This document shows, piece after piece, positions 26,531 to 34,745 of a stretch of 64,000 nucleotides of DNA (within the stretch, counting starts at the first letter, position 1; each line of letters starts with the position of its first letter). A program made the position numbers and the translations under genes. Source of the stretch: Exobacillus caeni (GTDB taxonomy: Bacteria > Bacillota > Bacilli > Bacillales > Guptibacillaceae); NCBI RefSeq assembly GCF_005747095.1, contig NZ_SWLG01000003.1, positions 124,001-188,000 of the forward strand. Direction: 5' to 3'. Below the pieces are notes generated by a model, which ran no database searches, had not been told where the DNA came from, and worked only from the letters and a program-made list of their open reading frames with translations.

Positions 26531-27459
26531 AACAAAATCAAAGCATGGTGACAGAACAACGCAACAAAGAGTCTGAGAAACTGGATACGTTTTCGGTAAG
26601 AGAAATCATTGAAATAATGAATAAAGAAGATAAAACAGTTGCCTACTCTGTTGAAAGAAGCCTCCCGCAAATCGAGGCTGCGACGGAACGGATCGTCGAA
26701 GTGATGAGAAACGGAGGTAAGCTATATTATATTGGAGCTGGAACGAGCGGACGGCTAGGCATCCTCGATGCTTCTGAATGCCCGCCAACATTCGGCGTTG
26801 ATCCCGGTCTCGTTAATGGAATTATCGCTGGCGGCGAAAAGGCGATCAAAACCGCGATCGAAAATGCAGAAGACAGCGAAGAAGGTGGCAATAAAGATGT
26901 GGAGGCAGTTGTAACAGAGAAGGATGCTGTCGTAGGTATTGCTTCGAGCGGGAGGACTCCGTATGTTCTTGGCGCGATTCAAAAAGCGAACCAGCTTGGC
27001 GCTCTTACTGTAGGCGTATCCTGCAACCCTGGTGCACGGCTAAGCGAGATCGTCCAATATCCGATCGAAGTGATGGTTGGCCCTGAAGTCGTCACAGGCT
27101 CAACTCGTTTGAAGGCGGGAACAGCCCAAAAAATGGTCCTCAACATGATTTCGACAACGGTGATGATCAAACTAGGAAAAGTTTACGGAAACCTGATGGT
27201 AAACGTCCAGGCAACAAATGAAAAACTCCGCGACCGTGTCGTGAGGATCATCCAGGAAGTAACCGGTGTCAGTCAGGAAACAGCCAGGGAATACAGCGAC
27301 AAAGCAAAGGGCGATGCCCGGGCAGCCATCCTGATGATCACCTTCCAGATCTCCATCGAAGAAGCCACAGAAACACTAAAGCAAACCAACGACCACTTCC
27401 CTGAAGCCATGAAAAGGTTATCCACAAAATATGCGGGGTCAGACCCCAAGGCAAAATAG
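26527..27459 (+). CDS. murQ: N-acetylmuramic acid 6-phosphate etherase MurQ
   Basis: 310 residues, SIS fold: IGAGTSGRLGILDASECPPTFG near residue 70 (catalytic Glu in ASE), GIIAGGEKAIKTAIENAEDS, GIASSGRTPYVLGA, and a C-terminal helical part (SQETAREYSDKAKGDARAA). It removes lactate from MurNAc-6-P to give GlcNAc-6-P in the cytoplasm. Start ATG overlaps the murK stop; AGGGAGGAC is the ribosome site. The last ~12 residues (LSTKYAGSDPKAK) come from REP palindrome 6, so the native C-terminus has been rewritten. It is last in the murR unit. Confidence 0.95.
   Translation: MKQNQSMVTEQRNKESEKLDTFSVREIIEIMNKEDKTVAYSVERSLPQIEAATERIVEVMRNGGKLYYIGAGTSGRLGILDASECPPTFGVDPGLVNGIIAGGEKAIKTAIENAEDSEEGGNKDVEAVVTEKDAVVGIASSGRTPYVLGAIQKANQLGALTVGVSCNPGARLSEIVQYPIEVMVGPEVVTGSTRLKAGTAQKMVLNMISTTVMIKLGKVYGNLMVNVQATNEKLRDRVVRIIQEVTGVSQETAREYSDKAKGDARAAILMITFQISIEEATETLKQTNDHFPEAMKRLSTKYAGSDPKAK
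27418..27449. repeat. REP palindrome 6 (half element inside the murQ 3' end)
   Basis: TTATCCACA at 27418-27426, core GGGGTCAGACCCC at 27435-27447. The right arm is replaced by the hairpin at 27453. It is in frame in murQ and contributes the GSDP residues. Confidence 0.85.
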
Positions 27460-27492
27460 CCTGCAGAAATTTTCTGCAGGCTATTGCCTTTG
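27453..27492 (+). terminator. Terminator of the murR-murQ unit
   Basis: AATAGCCTGCAGAAA pairs perfectly with TTTCTGCAGGCTATT. The stop codon of murQ lies in the left arm. The T-run after it is short (GCCTTTG). Bases 27493-27710 hold no gene. Confidence 0.65.
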
Positions 27493-27710
27493 TGGGATTT
27501 TATGGTAAATTTAAATTAGCTTCAATTTTTTACTTCTAACAAGCACTTTGATTTTCACCGAATACTTCGAATTACCGTACAACCATTCCGCTTTATTGCT
27601 GACACCTTCCTGCTCATTAACACACTTAATCCTATTCTGTTTTAAGCCCATTTTACCAACGATCTTTCTATCAATTTTGTCGACTTCTCTTTTATTGCTC
27701 CTCTTTTTAG

Positions 27711-27740
27711 TTATCCATAAATTTTATGGGGTCAGACCCC
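27711..27740. repeat. REP palindrome 7 (5' leader of the RAYT gene)
   Basis: TTATCCATA at 27711-27719 and core GGGGTCAGACCCC at 27728-27740. It ends three bases before the AAGGAG ribosome site of the transposase gene, so a core hairpin in the mRNA would lie right beside that site and could repress translation. Confidence 0.85.
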
Positions 27741-27754
27741 GAAAGGAGCCTTTT

Positions 27755-28369
27755 ATGGCAAGAAAACCTCGTACCTGGTTTCCGGGTGCAAAATACCACG
27801 TTTATTCCCGCGGGAACAGACAGATGCCACTTTTTCTTGATGATGTAGATTTTCGCAAGTACCTCGCTATCCTGATGGACACGCAGGATAAAGAACCTTT
27901 TTATTTACACAGTTATTGCTTAATGACAAACCATGTTCATCTCCAGATTGAAACGATTGATATTAGTTTGAGCAAGACGATGAAAACAGTGAATTCCAGG
28001 TATGCGACGTACTTTAACAAAAAACATGGCTCTATGGGACATGTTTTCCAGGGGCGATACGGGGCAGAACTCCTTAATGATGTAAAATATGAGATCGATG
28101 TCAGTAGGTATATTCATAGAAATCCGATTGAAGCCCAGATTGTCCATAAGCCTGAGGATTACCCCTGGAGCAGCTTCTGGGCCTACCGAAAAAGCTTCCC
28201 CAACTATTTCGTCCGCACTGATCACATTCTTTCCTTTTTCCCAGACCCCTCAACAGAAAATTATCAACAGTTCGTGGAGGGGTCTGACCCCTATGAAAAT
28301 GTGGATAATTCACAGCAAGTGCTACCCTACTTATCTCACAAAGTTGCGATGCATCCCGGCAATCGTTGA
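27755..28369 (+). CDS. REP-associated tyrosine transposase (RAYT, IS200-like Y1 family)
   Basis: The start is the ATG of MARKPRTWFPGAKYHVYSRG after AAAGGAG; the frame extends upstream to 27548 but without a site. 204 residues: the N-terminal YHVYSRGNRQ strand, the HUH metal motif in MTNHVHLQIE near residue 66, and a SRYATYFNKKHGSMGHVFQGRY helix near 95 that carries the candidate catalytic Tyr. RYIHRNPIEA and DYPWSSFWAYR follow, both typical of RAYTs. Such single-copy enzymes cut and join REP palindromes as single strands. The gene is flanked by REPs 6 and 7 and carries REP 8 inside its own 3' end, so its cognate repeats are evident. No IS ends were found. Confidence 0.93.
   Translation: MARKPRTWFPGAKYHVYSRGNRQMPLFLDDVDFRKYLAILMDTQDKEPFYLHSYCLMTNHVHLQIETIDISLSKTMKTVNSRYATYFNKKHGSMGHVFQGRYGAELLNDVKYEIDVSRYIHRNPIEAQIVHKPEDYPWSSFWAYRKSFPNYFVRTDHILSFFPDPSTENYQQFVEGSDPYENVDNSQQVLPYLSHKVAMHPGNR
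28261..28308. repeat. REP palindrome 8 (inside the RAYT 3' end)
   Basis: TTATCAACA at 28261, core GGGGTCTGACCCC at 28279-28291 and TGTGGATAA at 28300-28308, so both ends are present. It is in frame and encodes GSDPYENVDN in the transposase tail. The core is in the opposite orientation to that of palindrome 7. Confidence 0.88.
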
Positions 28370-28601
28370 CATTTTTCGTTAGTGTAATACTGCTTCGTTA
28401 TATTAAAACTCTTCATATCCTGACCATTCTCCTGATTCTTTTTTCCTGAACTGTGTCGAAATTGAGAATTCTGCCTCGCTATCAGTAGACAACATTTTTA
28501 GTAGCTTTATTTTAAGCTTATTTCGAGCCCCGAAAAAAAGTGAGGGGAGGTAGAGTTCTGAATGTATCAGGGGAATTTTATCAGGAGGTGTCGGTAAAAG
28601 G

Positions 28602-31007
28602 ATGAAATTGAAAAAGCCGTTTGCGTCATCCGTTTTGATTGGCTTATCCGCATTATTGGTAGCAACGCCTTTCTTTGACTCCACGACTGCAAGAGCTACA
28701 TCTGAGAATAAATACATAGCATCAGAAGAAAAGACAGAGTTAGTCAAGCTTTTTGTGCCCGATCGTACAGAATTAGATAGGCTTGTAGCAACTGGTATTG
28801 ACCTTGCAGAACATGTTCAGGAGCATGATGGAGGTTATGAAGTCCATGCTATTGTTACTCCTTCAGAGCTTGCGGGATTAAGATTAAAAGGGCTAGACGT
28901 TAAAACAATTTATACAAAAAAAGATCTTGAAAGGCGAATGAACGAAAGCCGCACCAAAGCTGAAGCAGTTGCGAAAGTCACTGCTGAACAGGATGAAGTA
29001 AGTATTTTAAGAGCTAACTACTTTACGAACTATTCTGGAACCTTCTTGTATGTTGAAGCGAAAACCAGTGCCGGACTCACTGCTAATGTGGCTTTAACTG
29101 CTAAATGGGACAGTGGAAAAGGGACAGAACTTGGTGCAGGTGGAGAAGCGACATTGCAGCGCCAGGATGACATGGGCCAATACCTTTACCACAGTCTATT
29201 AATTCCAATTGAAAAGGTCCCGCGTCAACTAAAAATAGAAAGTAATCTGGGCGGATCTCAAATAGCTCAAGTTACGGAGTGGGTAGGAGATGGCAAGCCG
29301 GACAAGCAGAGCCCACACTATGTAAGTGATTTTGTCGATCATTACATGGATGCCGCTGAAATTACAGAACGAATTGAATCTCTTGCGAACGAATTTCCTG
29401 AACTGGCAGAAATCGTAGAGATGCCGAACAAAACAAACGGATATAGAAGGCATGCCCAGACTATTCTGGGAGATGAAGAAGCCTCTAGAGTTGTGATCAC
29501 TTCTAATGCCTATGGATCGGAAGGAGGCAACGAGATAGCAATTAAATTAACAGCGCCTGAACAGGCTAATGGAGATCTGGCTGTTAAAGTTTCTGAAAAT
29601 AACATAACGGTCCAATTAGCAACAGACCAAGAGGGAAATGTGACAAGTACTGCGGCACAAGTAGTGAATGCATTAAATAAAGAAGCTCGCGATCTAGTAA
29701 AAGCAACAACCTACAGAGGGAACGCTGGAACTGCCGTTGTATCACCGGTAGGCTTAGCACAGCTAACGGATTTTCTAAGCGCGCCCGATAGCATTTCAAG
29801 GGACCCTTTTACAGTTAAAGCGATCCGAATTGGAAAGCACCGTGATGGTTCTCGACTGGGCGTTCTGGCTTATTCCCAGGAACATGCCAGAGAGTGGGTC
29901 ACTCCACTGGTTGGTATCGAAACAGCTGAACGCCTTCTTAGAAACTATGCCCATGACAGCGAAACTAAAAAGCTGGTCGATAATCTGGATATTTTCATCA
30001 TTCCAACGGTTAACCCTGATGGAAATAACTACAGCATGTATGATTATAATTGGCAGCGTAAGAACATGACGAATTATTGTGCGGATACTGTGTATTCCAG
30101 TCCGGATTTTCGAAATTTATGGGGTGTAGACCTTAACCGAAACCACTCCGTTGGATCAGTTTTTGATGGATACACAGGTGCTTCTTTAAACTGTACGAGC
30201 TTCGGATTTGCAGGTCCAGAAGAAACGTCAGAACCAGAAGCCAAAAACATCGTCTGGCTGGCTGACAACAATCCGAACATTAAGTTTGCGATGAATATCC
30301 ATAGCTATGGAGGATATTTCATGTGGCCTCCCGGAGCATACAAACCAGAAACCCGTGAAACGCTCCCTCGCCCAACTGCAGGTGAAGAAGCATACTTCTG
30401 GCAGGCTTCAGATGTGATTCTGGATAAAATCAAAGAGCACCGGGGAACGGTGATCCTTCCGAGCCGAACTGGTCCGGTACCTGATGTATTGTATTCAGCA
30501 GCCGGCAACTCTGCGGACGAGTTATGGTATAACTACGGCATCTATGCCTGGGACTTTGAAGTCGGAGCAGATATCTGGAATGCCGAAACAGGAGAATGGG
30601 AATCGGTTGGGTTTCAGCCGGAATTTAAGGAAGGCCATCAAGAAGCACTGGAATTTTCAAACGGGCTAATCGGTATGCTGGATGTAGCACATCAGTATGC
30701 TAAAGACAAAAAGCCGCCAAAATCAAAGTTAACTCCTGACAAAGGCCAGTACAAGCAACCGATCGAGATGGCATTTGAAAGCAGCGAACCTGCAACAATT
30801 TATTATACCCTGGACGGCTCAAGGCCAACATTCGAATCTTCAAAGATCCAGATCAAAGACGTTCGTGAAGGCGCAGGCACTCTATTAGTCGATAAAACCA
30901 CAACAATTAACTGGTTCTCGATGGATGCTGCAGGAAATGTAGAGAATCGTTATAATCCTGATAGCAATAACAAAAGCTATAACACATCAACAATAGTAAT
31001 CAAATAA
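28602..31007 (+). CDS. Secreted M14 zinc carboxypeptidase with C-terminal chitobiase-like domain
   Basis: 801 residues. ATG after TCAGGAGG with a long spacer. Signal peptide ending near ARA-TS, a ~220-residue N-terminal region, then the M14 domain: zinc motif HAREW near 428 (SQEHAREWVTP), TVNPDGNNY, VDLNRNHS, third zinc ligand in NIHSYGGYFMWPPG and the catalytic Glu in YAWDFEVGAD. The last ~95 residues resemble the CHB_HEX_C_1 beta domain (TPDKGQYKQPIEMAFES...IYYTLDGSRPTF), probably for binding. It is a large extracellular carboxypeptidase, transcribed alone. The 230 bases before it (28370-28601) hold no gene. Confidence 0.9.
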   Translation: MKLKKPFASSVLIGLSALLVATPFFDSTTARATSENKYIASEEKTELVKLFVPDRTELDRLVATGIDLAEHVQEHDGGYEVHAIVTPSELAGLRLKGLDVKTIYTKKDLERRMNESRTKAEAVAKVTAEQDEVSILRANYFTNYSGTFLYVEAKTSAGLTANVALTAKWDSGKGTELGAGGEATLQRQDDMGQYLYHSLLIPIEKVPRQLKIESNLGGSQIAQVTEWVGDGKPDKQSPHYVSDFVDHYMDAAEITERIESLANEFPELAEIVEMPNKTNGYRRHAQTILGDEEASRVVITSNAYGSEGGNEIAIKLTAPEQANGDLAVKVSENNITVQLATDQEGNVTSTAAQVVNALNKEARDLVKATTYRGNAGTAVVSPVGLAQLTDFLSAPDSISRDPFTVKAIRIGKHRDGSRLGVLAYSQEHAREWVTPLVGIETAERLLRNYAHDSETKKLVDNLDIFIIPTVNPDGNNYSMYDYNWQRKNMTNYCADTVYSSPDFRNLWGVDLNRNHSVGSVFDGYTGASLNCTSFGFAGPEETSEPEAKNIVWLADNNPNIKFAMNIHSYGGYFMWPPGAYKPETRETLPRPTAGEEAYFWQASDVILDKIKEHRGTVILPSRTGPVPDVLYSAAGNSADELWYNYGIYAWDFEVGADIWNAETGEWESVGFQPEFKEGHQEALEFSNGLIGMLDVAHQYAKDKKPPKSKLTPDKGQYKQPIEMAFESSEPATIYYTLDGSRPTFESSKIQIKDVREGAGTLLVDKTTTINWFSMDAAGNVENRYNPDSNNKSYNTSTIVIK

Positions 31008-31018
31008 CACTCACGGCT

Positions 31019-31050
31019 AAAAGCTTGCGATTTATCTCGCAAGCTTTTTT
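31019..31050 (+). terminator. Terminator of the large M14 gene
   Basis: AAAAGCTTGCGA pairs perfectly with TCGCAAGCTTTT over a six-base loop, followed by T. Confidence 0.88.
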
Positions 31051-31084
31051 GCACGAAACTAACGAGTGATCATAGGTTGAAAAG

Positions 31085-31138
31085 TTATTCACAAATTTGC
31101 GAGGGTCAGACCCCTGAAATTTTGTGTATATAAATCTT
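31085..31138. repeat. REP palindrome 9 (diverged)
   Basis: TTATTCACA at 31085 (fits the B. subtilis DnaA-box pattern TTATNCACA), core GAGGGTCAGACCCCT and a right arm GAAATTTTGTGTATA. Bases 31139-31303 hold nothing else recognised. Confidence 0.75.
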
Positions 31139-31303
31139 TGTGAGTAGAACTAAGATGGATATGAACCATGGGAAATAAAATGAGTAAATGTTATGGAGAA
31201 TACTAAGAAGTAGGTTTTTTTACTTTTGATTTTTAGACTTCATTCGAGGATTAACCTAAGGAGTGAGAGGATGAAAAGGTTTTATGTATAAGTCTTGTGA
31301 GGA

Positions 31304-31486
31304 TTATCTGCTTTTTCCTTGTTGAAGTTGTTCATACTGATTCAGAAGTACATCGAGTTCCTGGCTGCACTTAACAGTTGTAGAACAATGTAGGCCATTT
31401 CTGAGGACAAAATTCGTCATTTCCTGACGTTTGCTTTCAATTTCTTTTACTAGTAGGATTAAGTCTTCCATTCGATTGGTGTACAC
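31304..31486 (-). CDS. Spo0E-family aspartyl-phosphate phosphatase
   Basis: About 60 residues. GTG start ten bases after GGAGGT; a TTG at 31504 overlaps the ribosome site and is less likely, and the inner ATG (MEDLILL) has no site. The sequence shows two helices with IESKRQEM in the first and SQELDVLLNQY in the second; SQELD is the family signature that contacts phospho-Asp. Spo0E-type proteins remove phosphate from Spo0A~P and delay sporulation. It stands alone on the minus strand. Bases 31487-31711 contain no other gene. Confidence 0.88.
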   Translation of the reverse strand: MYTNRMEDLILLVKEIESKRQEMTNFVLRNGLHCSTTVKCSQELDVLLNQYEQLQQGKSR

Positions 31487-31711
31487 TAGGGCTTTTACCT
31501 CCAAATTGTAATTATAGTTAAATTATGGCAAAATTCAGTAAAAAGTAAATAGATTCGATAAAACTAGACAAAATATGACTTTAGTAATGGGTGGAAAGGA
31601 TTATTAAGAAGATGGAAAGTCGATTTATTATATTTACATATATCCTCAATAACTACTATTGAGAGAATGGATTTATAGTAATATAATGGAAGGAAATTGT
31701 AGAAAAGCAGG

Positions 31712-33712
31712 GTGGTTGTAATAAAAAGGTTTGGGTCCATTCTTATAGCGTTTGTCATGGTTTTCTCACTTTCATTTAGTACGTTAGGTTCTTCAGCGAT
31801 TGCTTCAGACAAAGAAGACTTTCTAGTTTTGTTTAAGGAAAAAACAGATAAAGATGTAATTCAGTCTTTAGACGGGGATATTGTTCAGGAATATAGTGAA
31901 AGTCCAATATTAAAAGTTTCGATACCAGTAAATAAGGTCGATGATTTAAAAAGGGATTCTCGTATCCTATCAATTGAAAGAGATAAACAAGTAGAAATCA
32001 GCGGGCAATTTTTAGACTGGGGAATTACAACTACTAAAGCTCAAGAAGCCTGGCAGAGTAATTTTAATGGAAAAGGAATAAAAGTGGCAGTCCTCGATAC
32101 AGGGATCGAAAAACATGAAGATCTAGTGACCGCAGGCGGTGCTTCTTTTATAGAAGGAACCGGCTTTAACCAGGACGAAAATGGGCACGGTACTCATGTT
32201 GCCGGGATTATTGGAGCAAAGAGGAACACGATTGGAGGAACCGGTGCAGCTTACGGATCATCTATCTACTCTGTCAAAGTTATGGGAAAAGACGGAACTG
32301 GATATTTATCCCAGGTACTTGAAGGAATCGATTGGTCTATTCGTAACAAAATGGACATTGTTAATATGAGTTTCACATTTGAAGTAGGTTCTCCGGTTTT
32401 AGAGTATTATGTAAAGGAAGCGTTTAATAGAGGAATTTTGTTAGTTGGTGCAGCAGGTAACCACGGAAATTTGAATGGTTATGACAAAGATAAAGTAGAG
32501 TTCCCAGCAAAGTATAGTTCTGTTATAGCGGTTGCTGCAACAGATGTTGAAAACAAACGACTTAGTTTGTCTGGAACAGGGCCGGAACTTGAAGTATCTG
32601 CTCCTGGTGTAAATGTAGAAAGTACTTTTTTAAATAATAGTTATGCAACCTATACAGGAACTTCTATGGCTGCTCCCTATGTTTCAGCAAACCTTGCCCT
32701 TTATAAACAAGCATATCCTCTAGCAACGAATCAGGAAATAAGAGAATTAGTACAGAGAAGGGCAATTGATCTCGGGAGTAAAGGAAAGGATTCCCAATAT
32801 GGATATGGGCTTGTACAAGCTGTTTCTAACAGCAATAGAGCTGTTCTACCAAAGCGTATTGCCGGGAAGGATCGTTTCGAAGTAGCAGTTAATATTTCAA
32901 AAAGAGGATGGGCAAATAGAGCAGATACTGTGATTCTTGCAAACTATTTAGCTTTTGCCGATGCCTTAACTTCGGGTCCAATGGCTTATAAGTTGAATGC
33001 TCCAATTTTGCTCACACATTCTGACCACATCACGGATGCTACTTTACGTGAAATAGAAAGATTGTCGCCTGGAAAAGTAGTGCTAGTTGGTGGAACAGGA
33101 AGTATTTCTGCTGGTATTGAAACCGAGTTGAAAAACTTAGGAATTAACGAGGTGCAAAGATTAGGCGGAAATGACCGTTTTGAAGTTTCATATAACATAG
33201 CAAAGCAAATGGGTGAAACAGACACGGCGATGATAGCGAACGGTTTGAAATTTCCAGACGCACTAGCGATTGCTCCATATGCTGCGTATAACGGCAATCC
33301 TATTCTTTTGACAAAGACTGATGAGTTGCCACCAAAAACTGCTGCCAGTCTAATAGAAAAGAAGATACAAAAAACAATTGTGGTTGGCGGGGAGGGAAGT
33401 GTTAGTCAGTCTGTTGCTGATGTGTTGCCCACCGTAACAAGAATAGGCGGCAAAGACAGGTATGAAGTAGCTGCAAACATTATTCGTCAGCTCAAACTAC
33501 CAACAAATCGTGCTTATATCGCAACTGGATCAACATTCGGGGATGCTTTAACGGGTTCTGTTATAGCTGCTCGTGAGAAAGCTCCATTAATTCTAACGCG
33601 TTCCACTGTTTTGCCAGAACCTACTCAGAAGATTATTGCAGAGAAATCAATTAATAATATTTCTGTATTAGGCGGTACAGGCTCTGTTTCTTCTTCACTG
33701 TTTAACTATTAA
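31712..33712 (+). CDS. Wall-bound subtilisin-like protease with three CW_binding_2 repeats
   Basis: GTG start (VVIKRFGSIL), weak ribosome site. Signal peptide ending near AIA-SD, an inhibitor-I9-like propeptide (about 30-90), then an S8 domain with Asp in VAVLDTGIE, His in NGHGTHVAG, the oxyanion Asn in GAAGNHG and Ser in GTSMAAPY. From about residue 385 three CW_binding_2 repeats follow (RIAGKDRFEVAVN, RLGGNDRFEVSYN, RIGGKDRYEVAAN). The product should be a protease held on the cell wall. It might also process secreted peptides such as the pheromone at 41331, but that is speculation. Confidence 0.93.
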   Translation: MVVIKRFGSILIAFVMVFSLSFSTLGSSAIASDKEDFLVLFKEKTDKDVIQSLDGDIVQEYSESPILKVSIPVNKVDDLKRDSRILSIERDKQVEISGQFLDWGITTTKAQEAWQSNFNGKGIKVAVLDTGIEKHEDLVTAGGASFIEGTGFNQDENGHGTHVAGIIGAKRNTIGGTGAAYGSSIYSVKVMGKDGTGYLSQVLEGIDWSIRNKMDIVNMSFTFEVGSPVLEYYVKEAFNRGILLVGAAGNHGNLNGYDKDKVEFPAKYSSVIAVAATDVENKRLSLSGTGPELEVSAPGVNVESTFLNNSYATYTGTSMAAPYVSANLALYKQAYPLATNQEIRELVQRRAIDLGSKGKDSQYGYGLVQAVSNSNRAVLPKRIAGKDRFEVAVNISKRGWANRADTVILANYLAFADALTSGPMAYKLNAPILLTHSDHITDATLREIERLSPGKVVLVGGTGSISAGIETELKNLGINEVQRLGGNDRFEVSYNIAKQMGETDTAMIANGLKFPDALAIAPYAAYNGNPILLTKTDELPPKTAASLIEKKIQKTIVVGGEGSVSQSVADVLPTVTRIGGKDRYEVAANIIRQLKLPTNRAYIATGSTFGDALTGSVIAAREKAPLILTRSTVLPEPTQKIIAEKSINNISVLGGTGSVSSSLFNY

Positions 33713-33756
33713 TGGTGATTGTTTAATTTAAGAATTAACTGTAAAAGCATTAAAGT

Positions 33757-33881
33757 AAAGGGCTGGCTCAAAAGCAAAGTGTCAGGCACCTCCAACACAA
33801 TATCTAGTTGAATTTGCAGTAATGTTCAATTAGATATCGTGCCAAACGGAGAGAGCCCGACACTTATGTGTCAGCCCTTTT
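33757..33881. repeat. Long structured hairpin element, copy 1
   Basis: 125 bases of nested helices: AAAGGGCTG/CAGCCCTTT outside, then GTGTC/GACAC, GGC/GCC, CTCC/GGAG, and a 17-bp inner stem CACAATATCTAGTTGAA against TTCAATTAGATATCGTG. T-rich bases follow, so it may end the protease transcript. It shares layout and the strings TCCAACAC.ATATCT and CGGAGAG with the element at 59527-59640. Confidence 0.75.
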
Positions 33882-33929
33882 AATATTCTTCATCCTAATT
33901 GGGCATTACTACCAATTAGAGGTGATCAG

Positions 33930-34190
33930 ATGAAACTGGTTGAGGAACTTTATGCTATGTATCGAAACCATCTAACGGGAGATGAAGAGGACCTTTACGA
34001 GGTGGTTATGGGAGCGTTGGACGAGCACGAACGAACTGATCTGGAAAAAACCACACAGCAGCTTTCCGATGAACAATATGCTGAAATGGTGAAGTATTAT
34101 ATCCTCGAACTTTTACGTAGAAAAATAGCAGAAGAAGGAATTGGTAATATAAATATGAAAACAAATGCTAGAGGCGATTTGTTACACTAA
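33930..34190 (+). CDS. Small cytoplasmic protein of a Bacillaceae-restricted type (possibly DUF6154)
   Basis: 86 residues: MKLVEELYAMYRNHLTGDEEDLYEVVMGALDEHERTDL and so on, acidic and all-helical by appearance. The opening VEELYxxYRxHLTGDEED recalls a conserved Bacillus family I associate with DUF6154; the assignment is from memory. The ribosome site AGAGGTG lies before the ATG. No role is known. The following gene is ~50 bases downstream on the same strand. Confidence 0.65.
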   Translation: MKLVEELYAMYRNHLTGDEEDLYEVVMGALDEHERTDLEKTTQQLSDEQYAEMVKYYILELLRRKIAEEGIGNINMKTNARGDLLH

Positions 34191-34241
34191 GTGAATAGAA
34201 GTTCTCAAAGACGGGTAATGGTATGTAAGGATGTGGTATAG

Positions 34242-34556
34242 ATGACTGAGGACACTCGAAGAATTGATATAATGCTTGATGCATTAAAATCCTATTGGAG
34301 GAAAAATCCTGAGTTGTGTCTTAGTGAGCTTCTGATCGAGCTGCATTCCAAAGAGGCGGACCGAAAGACGCTTGCTGAAACAAAGGATAATGAATGGTTA
34401 AACTGGTTTTTAAAAAATAGTTCCAATCAGCATCTTCGGGAAAAAAGGCTTCGCTATGATGCCCAGGTGAAAGATTTGGAGCGGCAAATCCGTCCAGAAC
34501 TTATGGAAGTGATTAAGCGTTTTGTTTATAAAGAAGAAGGGCAATCTCCGGATTAA
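34242..34556 (+). CDS. Small helical protein, YihD/DUF1040-like
   Basis: 104 residues. ATG after AAGGATG. RIDIMLDALKSYWRKNPELCLSELLIEL resembles the start of the YihD (DUF1040) family, and a DNEWLNWFLKN helix follows. The C-terminal ~35 residues are charged and coiled-coil-like, ending in KEEGQSPD. No biochemical function is established. A terminator overlaps the stop, so it ends the short transcript with the gene at 33930. Confidence 0.6.
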   Translation: MTEDTRRIDIMLDALKSYWRKNPELCLSELLIELHSKEADRKTLAETKDNEWLNWFLKNSSNQHLREKRLRYDAQVKDLERQIRPELMEVIKRFVYKEEGQSPD

Positions 34557-34571
34557 TCCGGGGATTTTTTA
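34543..34571 (+). terminator. Terminator overlapping the preceding stop codon
   Basis: AATCTCCGGAT pairs with ATCCGGGGATT (one wobble), followed by T. The stop TAA lies in the loop. Confidence 0.8.
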
Positions 34572-34745
34572 GTTACCCAAAAGGAGCTAATATCCAATAT
34601 ATGAATAATTTTGTTTTTTACAGTTCCGAATATAAATGCCTGTCTTTTTTTTGCTTGTCATAATGACCATCTCAGTAGGTATATCATTATCAAACAAAAT
34701 TTCGCCATGCTACAATAAAATCATAAAAAAAATGGAGGGATTTAA

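Noticed and set aside
27548-27754. 69-residue N-terminal extension of the transposase frame
   Set aside because: It runs through REP 7, has no ribosome site, and the ATG at 27755 has a clear AAAGGAG and matches the usual RAYT start.
27418-28369. REP-flanked RAYT as a complete insertion sequence
   Set aside because: No terminal repeats or target duplications were seen, the flanking palindromes are spread over the whole region, and the enzyme is of the domesticated RAYT type.
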